NCBI RefSeq assembly: GCF_008274625.1
Contig: NZ_VTRU01000001.1
Coordinates: forward strand, 806,001 to 870,000
Direction: 5' to 3'
Length of the DNA stretch: 64,000 nucleotides
DNA from: Chryseobacterium panacisoli
GTDB lineage: Bacteria; Bacteroidota; Bacteroidia; Flavobacteriales; Weeksellaceae
Shown here: piece by piece, positions 42,260-51,835 of the stretch
Numbering within the stretch: the stretch's first letter is position 1
How the letters are laid out: every line of letters starts with the position of its first letter
Notes under the pieces: generated by a model
Databases searched by the model: none
What the model saw: the letters and a program-made list of their open reading frames with translations, nothing else
Told to the model about the DNA's origin: nothing
Program-made: the position numbers and the translations under genes

Positions 42260-43510
42260 TCATTTATTGAAGTCCTTCAAGCCATCTTTTATCATCTCAT
42301 TACGAGTAGCACCAGTTGGAGTATTTGTAACACCTTGACTAGCTTTTTTATAATCGGATTTCACATCTTGAATAAAGTCATAAGCATTATTTGATGCGGA
42401 ATATTTAAATAATGTTTTTGGCAATGCAGCTATGCCTAAACCTATACTCACTGAAGCGGCCTGTAATCTATCGACATCTGCTGCACCACTAAATGGATTT
42501 AATGCAATACTCAATTCTTCTCCTACAAATTTATAATCTGTTCCTATAGCTCTAGTATTTGTCAGTAAACCTTTTGCTCCTGCTATTTTCAAATTATCAT
42601 ATCTTCTATCATGACCAATTGCAGGATATTCAGATAAACGCATTGGAATATAAGTAAAATCGTCTAGTCTCTTATCAAATCTATTTTTGGGATTATTTCC
42701 CCCCAGATAAGATAAATAAAATATATTCTGTCCAATAGTAGAAGGGTCATATGTCTTATTTGAGTTTCCTTTTTTACCTATTAATAAAGCCCTTTCCGCA
42801 ACACCATCTCCTGGATGACTATCCCCGGAAGGTTCTGCTCCTTGATTATAACTCACATAATTAGCCCTGTCATTAATAGCATATGAACCATCACTTTCTT
42901 TATTTATAGTATCTTTAATACCATGTGTTTTCCTATACGCTCTTGCTTCTTTTCTAGTTTCAAAAAGCCCCGTAGGATCAGAATATAAAATGGGATTATT
43001 AAATGCAAAGCGATAGGAATTTATAGCTGGGGCTAATTCAGAAAATCTATCCATTCCTGTAAATCTTCCAATATCTAGCATGTAGTGACGGAAATCCATT
43101 GCATACATGCCCGTTTCTTGCAACTCCTTACCATTGTACTTGTATTTATATGCTGGATTTCCTGCTAATGCATTATATCCATCATGCTTCAATCCAAACG
43201 GGTAATAATTGCTCTCTTCAATGATCTCTGTTCCGGCTCCATTTTTAGCATAGCTTAATCTGGTATTTCCAAGGTGGTCAGTATAATTATACACATACTT
43301 TCCGGTTTCAACATTAAAATACCCTTCTGTCGTTGGGAAGAATTTTAATACCGAATCTGTATATTGGAAGCCATCCAGATAATCAGTTGTTTCTGTCCCG
43401 AAAACCTTTCTTACTTTTACTCCGTCTGCTCTGTAAATATAGTCTGTTACTTTGGAGTTTTGGGTAATCTTACCTGGTAAATTTAGATAATTATATTGAA
43501 TGGAGGAATA
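42260..43510 (-). pseudogene. Orphan RHS C-terminal cassette (tip 2), phospholipase A2-like
   Basis: A partial RHS gene starting in the core (SSIQYNYLNLPGKITQN), with core up to GKELQETGMYAMDFRHYMLDIG and NNPILYSDPTGLF, then a tip of about 230 residues. The tip contains YPAIGHDRRYDNLKIAG and, after a gap, IGTDYKFVGEEL. The His-Asp-x-x-Tyr then Asp pattern resembles phospholipase A2 (vPLA2-like) active sites. The upstream extension of the frame begins at a TTG in the loop of a terminator hairpin, so there is no credible start or signal peptide. It looks like a silent cassette; its immunity gene follows at 41831. Confidence 0.8.
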
Positions 43511-43536
43511 TAATTGATTGAAGCTGTTTATAAGAT

Positions 43537-43564
43537 AAAAACCACTGTGCAAAGCAGTGGTTTT
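43537..43564 (-). terminator. Terminator-like hairpin in front of cassette 2
   Basis: The stem AAAACCACTG / CAGTGGTTTT with an 8-base loop is placed between the immunity gene at 43585 and the cassette core. It is followed by a T-rich run on the minus strand. Confidence 0.8.
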
Positions 43565-43584
43565 TATATGTTCATCAATAGAAA

Positions 43585-44091
43585 CTATTGAATCAATTTT
43601 CCGTTTTTATCGAAAACAAAGGATTTTATTTTTATTTTTTTATCCTTCGCAAAATCATAAATGTAATAAGGATATCCAATTTCCGCACTATTAAAGGAGT
43701 CCTTTAACGACAATAGATATTCTTCATTACCATTTATATAGTTGTCTAATATGTATATCAATTCTTTGAAATTCACATCAGAATTATCTTCAGGGATTAT
43801 TATCGTTTCCGGATTTCTTTCTGTTGTTCTAAACAATTTCTTTTCCCCGCTTAATGGATCATATATTAATGCCTTATAATAAAGTCCCCCATCTTCTCCC
43901 AAGATATTTTTTTCCCAAGATATTATTAAAATAGCTCTTCTATTCTCTTTAGAAAGAATAGATTTAATATTTCTAAGTTGTTCATTATATAAATTTCCCT
44001 TAGCATTTTTATTCATTTCTTTATATTGTTTATACAAGGGATTACAATTCAAGAAAAAAAAGAACAAAGACATATAAATATATTTTCGCAT
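43585..44091 (-). CDS. Putative immunity lipoprotein for the expressed RHS toxin
   Basis: A 168-residue protein with a hydrophobic signal ending FFFFLNC, a lipobox-like site acceptable in Bacteroidota, and an AT-rich soluble domain (RAILIISWEKNILGEDGG, GYPYYIYDFAKDK). There is no known family. It starts 4 bases after the stop of the 1200-residue toxin. By position it should block the metallopeptidase tip, but it does not resemble a known inhibitor. Confidence 0.65.
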   Translation of the reverse strand: MRKYIYMSLFFFFLNCNPLYKQYKEMNKNAKGNLYNEQLRNIKSILSKENRRAILIISWEKNILGEDGGLYYKALIYDPLSGEKKLFRTTERNPETIIIPEDNSDVNFKELIYILDNYINGNEEYLLSLKDSFNSAEIGYPYYIYDFAKDKKIKIKSFVFDKNGKLIQ

Positions 44092-44095
44092 GATA

Positions 44096-47000
44096 TTATT
44101 TTTTACTATTCAATATTTTATTGTAAATAACCTGAACATTTACTGGCATAGTGAAAACTCGTGTGTTGACATTACGAACTGTAGGACGCCATTGTATACT
44201 ATTAGTATTAACTAATGTTGTTGAAGTAGCTGCATCGGGGCTATAGCTTGTTCGGATTGGTAGCCCTTGTTCGGAGCGCAGTAAATTTTCAATATATGAA
44301 GCCGCAATTTCTGATTGTGGAATATCCTTAGAAAAATTATTTTCATCATCTGCATTTACCCAAGATTTACCAAGTTCTTCATGGGATGCAATTTGATCAA
44401 AAAAAGAGTGTCCTAATTCGTGAAATAAAGTTACATGAAAAGGAATTTTTGTCTTTATAGGAGTTTCACCAAACTTGGATGTATATGTATTAACATCTTG
44501 TGTAAAAGAAGTTACTACACCTGAACCATCCGTATATGTTCCATTTTTCCCTGCATAAGAAGTTCCTTCACTAGACTGTATTGTTGTATTTATATTGTCA
44601 TTTGCAAATAAACCTAAAAAAGTTTTCCCAAAAGAGCTTTCTTTATCACTAGATATAGATGTTAATGCAGATAAAATTTGCCCTGCATAGCTAGTATCCC
44701 CTACGCTTGCTTCAACATCCCACTTTTTAGTTTTTTCATTTTGTGTATATAGTTTGCCATTATTATAACGATAAGTTGTATCTCCATCTTGTATATCTAT
44801 CCACATTCCTGTAGGATCAATAAGCCTTATAGGATTATTAGTTACATAGCTATAAGGACTATTGTTATAATATAACTCTCCTAAAGCATCCTGAACTCCC
44901 CACCTTCCCAAATCCGGCATATACATCCTCGCTCCATAATCATACATACCAGTCTCTTGAAGCTCCTTGCCATTGTACTTATATTTATACGCAGAATTCC
45001 CCGATAAAACATTATACCCTTCATGCTTCAATCCAAACGGATAATAATTACTCTCTTCAATCATCTCTGTTCCTGCTCCATTTTTAGCATAGCTCAATCT
45101 GGTATTCCCAAGGTGATCTGTATAATTGTATATATACTTCCCAGTCTCAACATTAAAATACCCTTCTGCTGTAGGGAAAAACTTTAATACTGAATTAGTA
45201 TACTGGAAACCATCCAGATAATCAGTTGTTTCTGTTCCGAAAACCTTTCTTACTTTCACGCCATCTGCTCTGTAAATATAATCTGTTACTTTGGCGTTTT
45301 GGGTAATCTTTCCTGGTAAATTTAAATAATTATATTGGATGGAAGAAATTCCTTTATCCAATTGAGTTTTCATATTTCCATTGACATCATAAGTAATAGT
45401 ACTTCCTGTACTTCCTGATGCTAGCGGGTAACCGCTTATCGAATTTCCGGTTCCGATTTCTTTTAAGTAAGATAACTTATTACTTTGTTCCCCATTTTCA
45501 TAATGGTATTCCAGATTATCCATTACTTCTGGGGCTGTATACCCTGGAAGTTGCTTTCCTCTTCTTAAAAGGGTTTTTATATTTCCGTTAAGGTCATAGG
45601 TAAGCTGCTCGTGGTATTCTCCTCTTTCTAAGTTCATGGCATCCCAGAAACGTCCTTCCTTAAGTCGGTTAAGGCCATCATATTCATAGGAATAATTTCT
45701 CAGTACCGCGTCATTCTGCGTTATCCATGACATCTGGGAAATATTTCCGTTATATCTGGCAGAACCCGAAAACTGGCTGTTGGGTTTATTATAACGAAGT
45801 TCGTATGCAAAAAGTTTATTCTGCAAATTAGCAGGATCATTAACTTTTGTCATCCAGCCTCTTATATTGTAGGCATATTTAACACGCTGCAGTGGGCTAC
45901 CTGTAGTATTTCCTACATTTTTAGTCTGCAATTGTCCCAGGTCATTGTAAAGGTTTTCCGCCAAAAGTTCCTGAGCGCCTCCATTGACCTGATTCCAGTG
46001 CCTTACCAGTCTTTCCTGATGATCATACTCATAGGTTTCTTTGATATTAACTTTTGTATCACTGGCCGTCCTTTTGTGTTCAATAAGGCTGTAATCCGGT
46101 ACTCCGGAAAATTTCAGAAAGCTTTCCGTCTTCGTGTATCCTCCAAGATGGTTTAAAGAATGGGTAGAGATTGCTCTCCCTTTCTTATCATAGTAAGTAA
46201 ACACTTTTGTCCAGCTGTCATTTTCAACATTTTTAGTATAAGAAGCGGTTGGAAGACTTTTGGTACTTACCTCTGAATTCTGTGTTGTCTGCGGCAGTAC
46301 TTCCTGATTTAAAACCGTACTCACTGCCGGAGCTCCCTGAGGATAGGTATCATAATAATTTACAGTCAGAAGCTTGTCGACTGCTGTAGGGTAAGAAGTG
46401 TTTCCATATTCAATACTCATTCCATTCAGCGTAAAACTTCCACCACGGGTTTCAAAAGTATCACCAGATTGATTATCAATAGTATTCTGTATCGTATTTC
46501 TTGGATTGGTATCTCTGGTAATCCCTGTATACACTACTCTTCCGAAACGGTCATATTTTGTAAACATCCATGACTGATCTGCTGAAAAACTGGTAATTCC
46601 ATTTTTGAGAACAGTATCACGATACAGTATAACCTGATCTTTTTTATTGTATACCATTTGTTCCAGACCTTTTCCCGGAAGCTTCTTTTCTACAAGCCTG
46701 TTTTTACCATCATATTTGTACTGATAGCAAAGATGTTCCAGTGCGGAAGCTGAAACTGTTGCTGAAGCCGAAGCTAAAGGTGGTATAACAAATGCCAGCT
46801 GGTCATATTCATTATAGACATAATAAGTGTCTGCATTTTCTGAAGCACTGATAACTTTTCTTACCAGCAATGTCTGCCCTCTGCCATTTTTAAATTCTAT
46901 GGTTTTATTATTATCTTCATCGGTTACCGTGTTTTTATACAGCTGTGCATCTCCGTATGAACCGGATACACTAAGTGCAGAAGAAGTAGCCCCATCAACC

Positions 47001-47698
47001 CATGTGGTAACAGTGGTATATTTTTTAACCTCACCAGTGACATTTGCTTCATATCCAAAAACAACAGGTTTACTTTGCCAGTCGTTACCTGGATTTTTCT
47101 GGTTTAATATTCTGTCAAGCGGAGAGTTTTCCAAGGTTTTGTGGGTAAGAGGATAAGTATCATTAATCCCATTAGACTGATAGTAACTGTTTGCACTTCC
47201 TTCTACTCCGGTCTGGATATTTCCACTCAGTGAATTCATAGGAACCGGTAGCCAGCTATCCACCTGTCTTCCATATCCGTCATAAGGAATATGGGTTACC
47301 AAATCTTTTCCTGTGGGAGTAGATTTAATATTGACTAACTGTTTGGGTCTTCCCAGCCCATCAAAAAACTGAACACTCTGTACCTGCTGAAGGGATCCGT
47401 CTGAAACGGTTGTGGGTACCAGATACTGTCGGGTGTAAATATAATTTTCCGTCGTTGGAATACTGGACGAATAATTTACAGTGATGGGAGTATAAGTTTC
47501 CCCGTTACCAGATGAAGACGCTCCGATGTAAGCCCGAAAGGTTCCATTGGCAGAACTGAACTTGAATCCAGGAAGCATTCGTATACTTTGGGGATCTGCC
47601 ACTTCAGTGTTAGGGGCTGGAGGGGCTGTTAAAACCACCTGCCCATAATGATAAAGGCCGCATAACAACCCAATGCTTATATATATTTTTCTAAACAT
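44096..47698 (-). CDS. DUF6443/RHS polymorphic toxin with HExxH metallopeptidase tip
   Basis: A 1200-residue exported RHS protein. Residues 1-20 are a signal peptide (MFRKIYISIGLLCGLYHYGQ); about 70-200 match DUF6443 (YIYTRQYLVPT, VQFFDGLGRPKQ); about 230-780 hold YD repeats; about 780-970 form the RHS core (DYIYRADGVKVRKVFGTE, YTDHLGNTRLSY, YPFGLKHEG, NNPIRLIDPTG). The tip has H1093-ELG-H1097 in FHELGHSFF and a later SEIAASYIENLLRSEQGLP, an M91-like zinc peptidase pattern. It lies 9 bases after the tail-fibre-like gene and is the only RHS copy here with a true start. The killing role is inferred. Confidence 0.92.
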   Translation of the reverse strand: MFRKIYISIGLLCGLYHYGQVVLTAPPAPNTEVADPQSIRMLPGFKFSSANGTFRAYIGASSSGNGETYTPITVNYSSSIPTTENYIYTRQYLVPTTVSDGSLQQVQSVQFFDGLGRPKQLVNIKSTPTGKDLVTHIPYDGYGRQVDSWLPVPMNSLSGNIQTGVEGSANSYYQSNGINDTYPLTHKTLENSPLDRILNQKNPGNDWQSKPVVFGYEANVTGEVKKYTTVTTWVDGATSSALSVSGSYGDAQLYKNTVTDEDNNKTIEFKNGRGQTLLVRKVISASENADTYYVYNEYDQLAFVIPPLASASATVSASALEHLCYQYKYDGKNRLVEKKLPGKGLEQMVYNKKDQVILYRDTVLKNGITSFSADQSWMFTKYDRFGRVVYTGITRDTNPRNTIQNTIDNQSGDTFETRGGSFTLNGMSIEYGNTSYPTAVDKLLTVNYYDTYPQGAPAVSTVLNQEVLPQTTQNSEVSTKSLPTASYTKNVENDSWTKVFTYYDKKGRAISTHSLNHLGGYTKTESFLKFSGVPDYSLIEHKRTASDTKVNIKETYEYDHQERLVRHWNQVNGGAQELLAENLYNDLGQLQTKNVGNTTGSPLQRVKYAYNIRGWMTKVNDPANLQNKLFAYELRYNKPNSQFSGSARYNGNISQMSWITQNDAVLRNYSYEYDGLNRLKEGRFWDAMNLERGEYHEQLTYDLNGNIKTLLRRGKQLPGYTAPEVMDNLEYHYENGEQSNKLSYLKEIGTGNSISGYPLASGSTGSTITYDVNGNMKTQLDKGISSIQYNYLNLPGKITQNAKVTDYIYRADGVKVRKVFGTETTDYLDGFQYTNSVLKFFPTAEGYFNVETGKYIYNYTDHLGNTRLSYAKNGAGTEMIEESNYYPFGLKHEGYNVLSGNSAYKYKYNGKELQETGMYDYGARMYMPDLGRWGVQDALGELYYNNSPYSYVTNNPIRLIDPTGMWIDIQDGDTTYRYNNGKLYTQNEKTKKWDVEASVGDTSYAGQILSALTSISSDKESSFGKTFLGLFANDNINTTIQSSEGTSYAGKNGTYTDGSGVVTSFTQDVNTYTSKFGETPIKTKIPFHVTLFHELGHSFFDQIASHEELGKSWVNADDENNFSKDIPQSEIAASYIENLLRSEQGLPIRTSYSPDAATSTTLVNTNSIQWRPTVRNVNTRVFTMPVNVQVIYNKILNSKK

Positions 47699-47707
47699 TT
47701 TTCTCTA

Positions 47708-48718
47708 TTAATGGGTTGTCTCTGATTTCATTCTAAGAAACTGTTCTTTCAATTGTTTTATTTCTGAAACAACATTTTTCAGAGCTGCATTTTCTTCTTC
47801 CAGTTTCTGCACTTTTTCCTGTTGATCTTTTAATTGTCTCTCCTGTTTAATAGCATATAGAGTAAGTTCTTCGATTTTCTGCAATAGCTTAATCTGAAAT
47901 TCACCAACATTTACCCCTTCTTTTTCCATTACTTTTGCGGAAGCAATTTCAGGAAGGTGTTTTTTTTCTTTAATATGTTTTGCGACCTCTTCCAGATTGG
48001 GAAGGTCATAGTTTTCTTCAAATACAAAATCCGCGGTTGGAGTTAGAGTTACTTTGACTTCTTTAGCTTCCAGCTTACCTTGCAGTGAAGCATTTCCTGC
48101 CGAAGAAATTTTCATGATTTCAGGCATCGAAACCGGCGAATCTATTGCTACTTGCTGGGAGGATGAAGCCAATAATCTGAAACCTTCATTATCGAGCGTA
48201 ATGGCTGTTTTTACAAAGCTCCCTTCCCCACTGCTTGATAACCATCCTACATTTGCTCCATTTGCTTTTACTCCATAACTCATATAAGAAGAGCCAGAGC
48301 TTCGTAATGCTCCCCAGTTATTCATTGAGCCACTGGCATACGGGATAGAAAAAGCATTAACTCCGGTCACAGAATCGCCAGCTCCTGCCATAATAGTTCC
48401 TGCAACATGAAGTTTGCTTAAAGGAGCCACAGTTCCTATTCCCACATATCCATTACTATCATTGATAACCAATTTTGGATTCGTATAATCTCCTTTGGAA
48501 ACAATCCATTGACTGCCATGTAAATCACCAAAAAACCACCCTTTATCCCCATTCAGATATTGAGTTTGAATTCCTCGGATAAATCCTCCATCATTGGTAC
48601 TTCTTTTTAAATATAAAATAGGAGATGGATTTTGAATGGTTACTTCAGAAAACGCCCCTTGCTGGGCAAAAGAGAATTGAGCTGCTAAAATTCCTGCAAT
48701 GAATAGTATTTTTTTCAT
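47708..48718 (-). CDS. Tail-fibre-like exported protein with C-terminal coiled coil
   Basis: A 336-residue protein: signal peptide (KKILFIAGILAAQFSFAQ), then GYVGIGTVAPLSKLHVAGTI, typical of phage-tail-fibre-like proteins of Bacteroidota, then LPNLEEVAKHIKEKKHLPE, a conserved block in this family, and a long coiled coil (LLQKIEELTLYAIKQERQL, VQKLEEENAALKNVV). It probably trimerises into a fibre. It lies 13 bases after the 1033-residue RHS-like gene and 9 before the toxin, so it belongs to the same operon and may help delivery or cell-surface contact. Confidence 0.85.
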   Translation of the reverse strand: MKKILFIAGILAAQFSFAQQGAFSEVTIQNPSPILYLKRSTNDGGFIRGIQTQYLNGDKGWFFGDLHGSQWIVSKGDYTNPKLVINDSNGYVGIGTVAPLSKLHVAGTIMAGAGDSVTGVNAFSIPYASGSMNNWGALRSSGSSYMSYGVKANGANVGWLSSSGEGSFVKTAITLDNEGFRLLASSSQQVAIDSPVSMPEIMKISSAGNASLQGKLEAKEVKVTLTPTADFVFEENYDLPNLEEVAKHIKEKKHLPEIASAKVMEKEGVNVGEFQIKLLQKIEELTLYAIKQERQLKDQQEKVQKLEEENAALKNVVSEIKQLKEQFLRMKSETTH

Positions 48719-48731
48719 AATTTAAGTTTTT

Positions 48732-51700
48732 TTATTGTTTATAGTTGTATTTAAATTCTTTTAATAAGTTGCCCGCTTGGCTGTTTCCCCTGATCTCTTT
48801 AAGCCTGTTAGCCGAATCATAAAGATATACTTCCCTGATTCCTGATGGTGGAGTGATGCTTCTTACCCCAACTAAAGGGTCATAGGTATAAGTGGTTATC
48901 TGATAGTTGGGCAAACTATCTCTAAATGTATTGAGTACAGATAAAAACGATGTTTCATCATTATTTGGAGTAGCGGAAGCATCTGTATTAGAAGCTGTCA
49001 CAATCGAATCAATTAAGGACTGTTGAATATCTGTTAATTTCGCACCTTCTATTTTAGCAATAGGCTGGGTTAGGTTATATCCCCAGATAATTACTGTGGA
49101 AAGGCCATCTTTTGTTGTAAACTGCTGAAGATTGCCTTTGGGATCATATTTATCATAGAATATTTCAGTTCTTGAAGTAGCAATATTCTGAAGATCATAT
49201 GAAAGAATTGATAGAGGAACCATTAGATTCCCTCCTTGTATGGTTGGCAATGAATCCGGATAGACATGTTCTATTTTTGATAAAAAATTATTAGCAACTC
49301 CTACCGTTTGTGAAGTGATTTCCTGCAAAGGAATTCCTGTCATATTTAAATTAATAAGCGCAGGCTTATTTAAGGACTGAGCAAACTTTTTTTCAGTTGA
49401 TACTATTTTACCATCTGAAAAAGTAGTATTTATCTTATTGTTATTTAAATATGAAATATCATCATAAACATAACCATTTTGAGTTATTAGATTTCCACCA
49501 ATATTCTTTTCTTCAATCTGTAATGAAATTAGTGCATAAGGTTTTACAAACTCTTTTTGGAACAGTTCCCATGCATTGGATATTTTTTTTACCCTAGTAG
49601 TATAATCTTGGTTTACATTCCTACAATTTAGAGCCAAAATATTATTTTTAGAAAAGTTCTTACAGTAATCTTTATCAATAAATCCGTAATTCATTTTAAC
49701 TGTTTTAATCACTGTATTATCTTTATAATAATCTTCCTGTATTAATTTTCCTCTGGTAAAACTTCTATCTTCAAGATCGGTCTCTTTGTTTTTAAGATAA
49801 TCCTGAAGCGTATGATCATAGTTAAATTGTGGAATATGTATCTGTACAAAATAGTTGTTACTATTCAGTATATCCGGATTTGTTTTATAAGTTGAGAATG
49901 TGTGCTGCTTTTGCACTTGTCCATCAACATATTCGAAAACATTGGAATACTCAATATTACTACTGGAATATGCCTGAAGCTCTATATTTGAACCAGTCTG
50001 TTTAAGCTCTTTTTTTAAGGTGTACCCCCCTGGTGCACTTTGCTTATATTCAACATAATCAACAAAACTATAAAGTGATTTTAAAATGCCACTAGATTCA
50101 ATGGAGTTGAGGTCCTTCGTATATTTATAAGTCTTTACTACAGGTATTATATTATCCGCATTATCTATCATTTTTTGGATTCTCATACCACTTGCTATTC
50201 CAGTCTCATTACCTATTTGAGGAAAAAAAGCTGTTGTCGAATTCTTCATTAATCTGGAAGAGAATGTATTAGGTTCATAAAAAAATTCCGTATATCCTTT
50301 TGTAGGATAAATAACTTTTTTCAATAAACCTATATCATTAAAATTAGAATCTACATTTCGATTATTTGAGAGTATTTCGGTATCTCCCGTATTAGCATAG
50401 AACTTATAATCAGGAATCATCATATTTGTTTCCGGCTTCCCATTATAATATCCCCAATAATCTACCCCTCTTGTAGCATCATCCGGAAAAGAGGTATCCT
50501 TATAATACTCAAATCCGTAGTCTTTATTGTTGATCTTTAATGCAGTAAGTAGCCATCTTCTTTTTGAACTTCCTTTAGGGCTAATAGTAAAATCAATAGT
50601 TTTAGTAATATTATTTTGGTATTTTTCTTCAATCTTTTTTAGTTTATACGATTTATAACCCAAGTCATCATTGTAGGTGTCATAAGTAAAAAAAATAGTA
50701 TAAAGATTATCAACATTTATTTCCTTCAGCATTGCTTTTTTGGTAAGATTGATTCTAATATATGGACTTTGCCAAGTACTACTTTGTGAAGATCCTGATA
50801 CAGAATAACCTGCCCAAGAATAATCATACTGTGCTGTTGTATTTTGTGCTTCCTGATAAAAATACCTGTTGATATCAAATGAAAAATTGAAACTGCCTGC
50901 ATTCGTTAGATGTGGCATTGCATTTTTTTGCGTACAGTAATTACTGCCTGCACCAATAGGATCATCTTCATTATAAGTATATTTTATTGTACGTCCATTA
51001 TTAAGTTCTACTTTATTTAGATACCAGGAAGTAATTGTAAAGTCAGCATCACCTATATATGCGCCCTGATTAGTTTGATAATTTCCTAAATCACTCGAGA
51101 GCTCTAAGTTATCATATCTTCCTCCGAAATAATATTTGTTTCCATTACCATCAATTATTTTAAATGATGATATTTCTGGTTTGCAATTGGTTTGTTCGGC
51201 AACCCATTGCTGTGAATACCCAGAGATATCTACTACAAGGTTGGGATCGTTAGATCTTATTAAAGGAGTACCATCATTGCTTAAAGTAAAGTATCCTGAA
51301 ATACCTAAGAAATTAAAATTATACTTGTCAGACTCAAGTTCTGAAGAGACAGAACCATTAAAAATTCCTGGCCAAGGAGTCGAAAGTCCAATGCTCAACT
51401 GAAAATTTTTTGTATAAATATCATTAGCTGATTTATTATATGCTATGGCTGATAAAAATCCATTAAGGGAAGCGGATTGAACAGTTGTAAAATCGTCTGG
51501 AATTCCTCTTACTTCGCGTGTAATAGCACCAGAAGCATTAATGGACCAATTCAGCCCCGCAAACCCTGATTTTTTTGTAGGAATAAATCCTGAAGAATCA
51601 TAGCCTAATGATATTGAACTGCTAAAACCATCAATATTGATATCCAATAAAGGAATATTGAGATCAATAGTACCTCTATTCATATTAATAGGAATATTCC

Positions 51701-51833
51701 CCATTCTTTCATAACTGTAAGATTCAGGTGATTTGATATTGACCGGTTTAAAATTGAGGCCCTGCCCTTGCAATTGGAAAGAAAAGCCAGTTAACATTAT
51801 TAATAATATGAGTGAATATAATCTTTTCATCAA
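48732..51833 (-). CDS. Exported RHS/YD-repeat-like protein, 1033 aa
   Basis: A secreted protein with a signal peptide (LILLIMLTGFSFQLQGQ). It has a long beta-rich body (INMNRGTIDLNIPLLDI, GFAGLNWSINASGAITREV) and YD/RHS-like C-terminal repeats: TYTYDPLVGVRSITPPSG and REVYLYDSANRLKEIRG. It has no tip toxin of its own and ends after the repeats. It lies 2 bases after the T9SS-sorted gene and 13 before the next, so all are one operon. It may form part of the shell around the toxin or a carrier. Confidence 0.88.
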   Translation of the reverse strand: MMKRLYSLILLIMLTGFSFQLQGQGLNFKPVNIKSPESYSYERMGNIPINMNRGTIDLNIPLLDINIDGFSSSISLGYDSSGFIPTKKSGFAGLNWSINASGAITREVRGIPDDFTTVQSASLNGFLSAIAYNKSANDIYTKNFQLSIGLSTPWPGIFNGSVSSELESDKYNFNFLGISGYFTLSNDGTPLIRSNDPNLVVDISGYSQQWVAEQTNCKPEISSFKIIDGNGNKYYFGGRYDNLELSSDLGNYQTNQGAYIGDADFTITSWYLNKVELNNGRTIKYTYNEDDPIGAGSNYCTQKNAMPHLTNAGSFNFSFDINRYFYQEAQNTTAQYDYSWAGYSVSGSSQSSTWQSPYIRINLTKKAMLKEINVDNLYTIFFTYDTYNDDLGYKSYKLKKIEEKYQNNITKTIDFTISPKGSSKRRWLLTALKINNKDYGFEYYKDTSFPDDATRGVDYWGYYNGKPETNMMIPDYKFYANTGDTEILSNNRNVDSNFNDIGLLKKVIYPTKGYTEFFYEPNTFSSRLMKNSTTAFFPQIGNETGIASGMRIQKMIDNADNIIPVVKTYKYTKDLNSIESSGILKSLYSFVDYVEYKQSAPGGYTLKKELKQTGSNIELQAYSSSNIEYSNVFEYVDGQVQKQHTFSTYKTNPDILNSNNYFVQIHIPQFNYDHTLQDYLKNKETDLEDRSFTRGKLIQEDYYKDNTVIKTVKMNYGFIDKDYCKNFSKNNILALNCRNVNQDYTTRVKKISNAWELFQKEFVKPYALISLQIEEKNIGGNLITQNGYVYDDISYLNNNKINTTFSDGKIVSTEKKFAQSLNKPALINLNMTGIPLQEITSQTVGVANNFLSKIEHVYPDSLPTIQGGNLMVPLSILSYDLQNIATSRTEIFYDKYDPKGNLQQFTTKDGLSTVIIWGYNLTQPIAKIEGAKLTDIQQSLIDSIVTASNTDASATPNNDETSFLSVLNTFRDSLPNYQITTYTYDPLVGVRSITPPSGIREVYLYDSANRLKEIRGNSQAGNLLKEFKYNYKQ

Positions 51834-51835
51834 GT

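Noticed and set aside
42260..43552. Cassette 2 as an independent gene starting at 43552
   Set aside because: The start would be a TTG in the loop of the terminator hairpin at 43537-43564, with no signal peptide.
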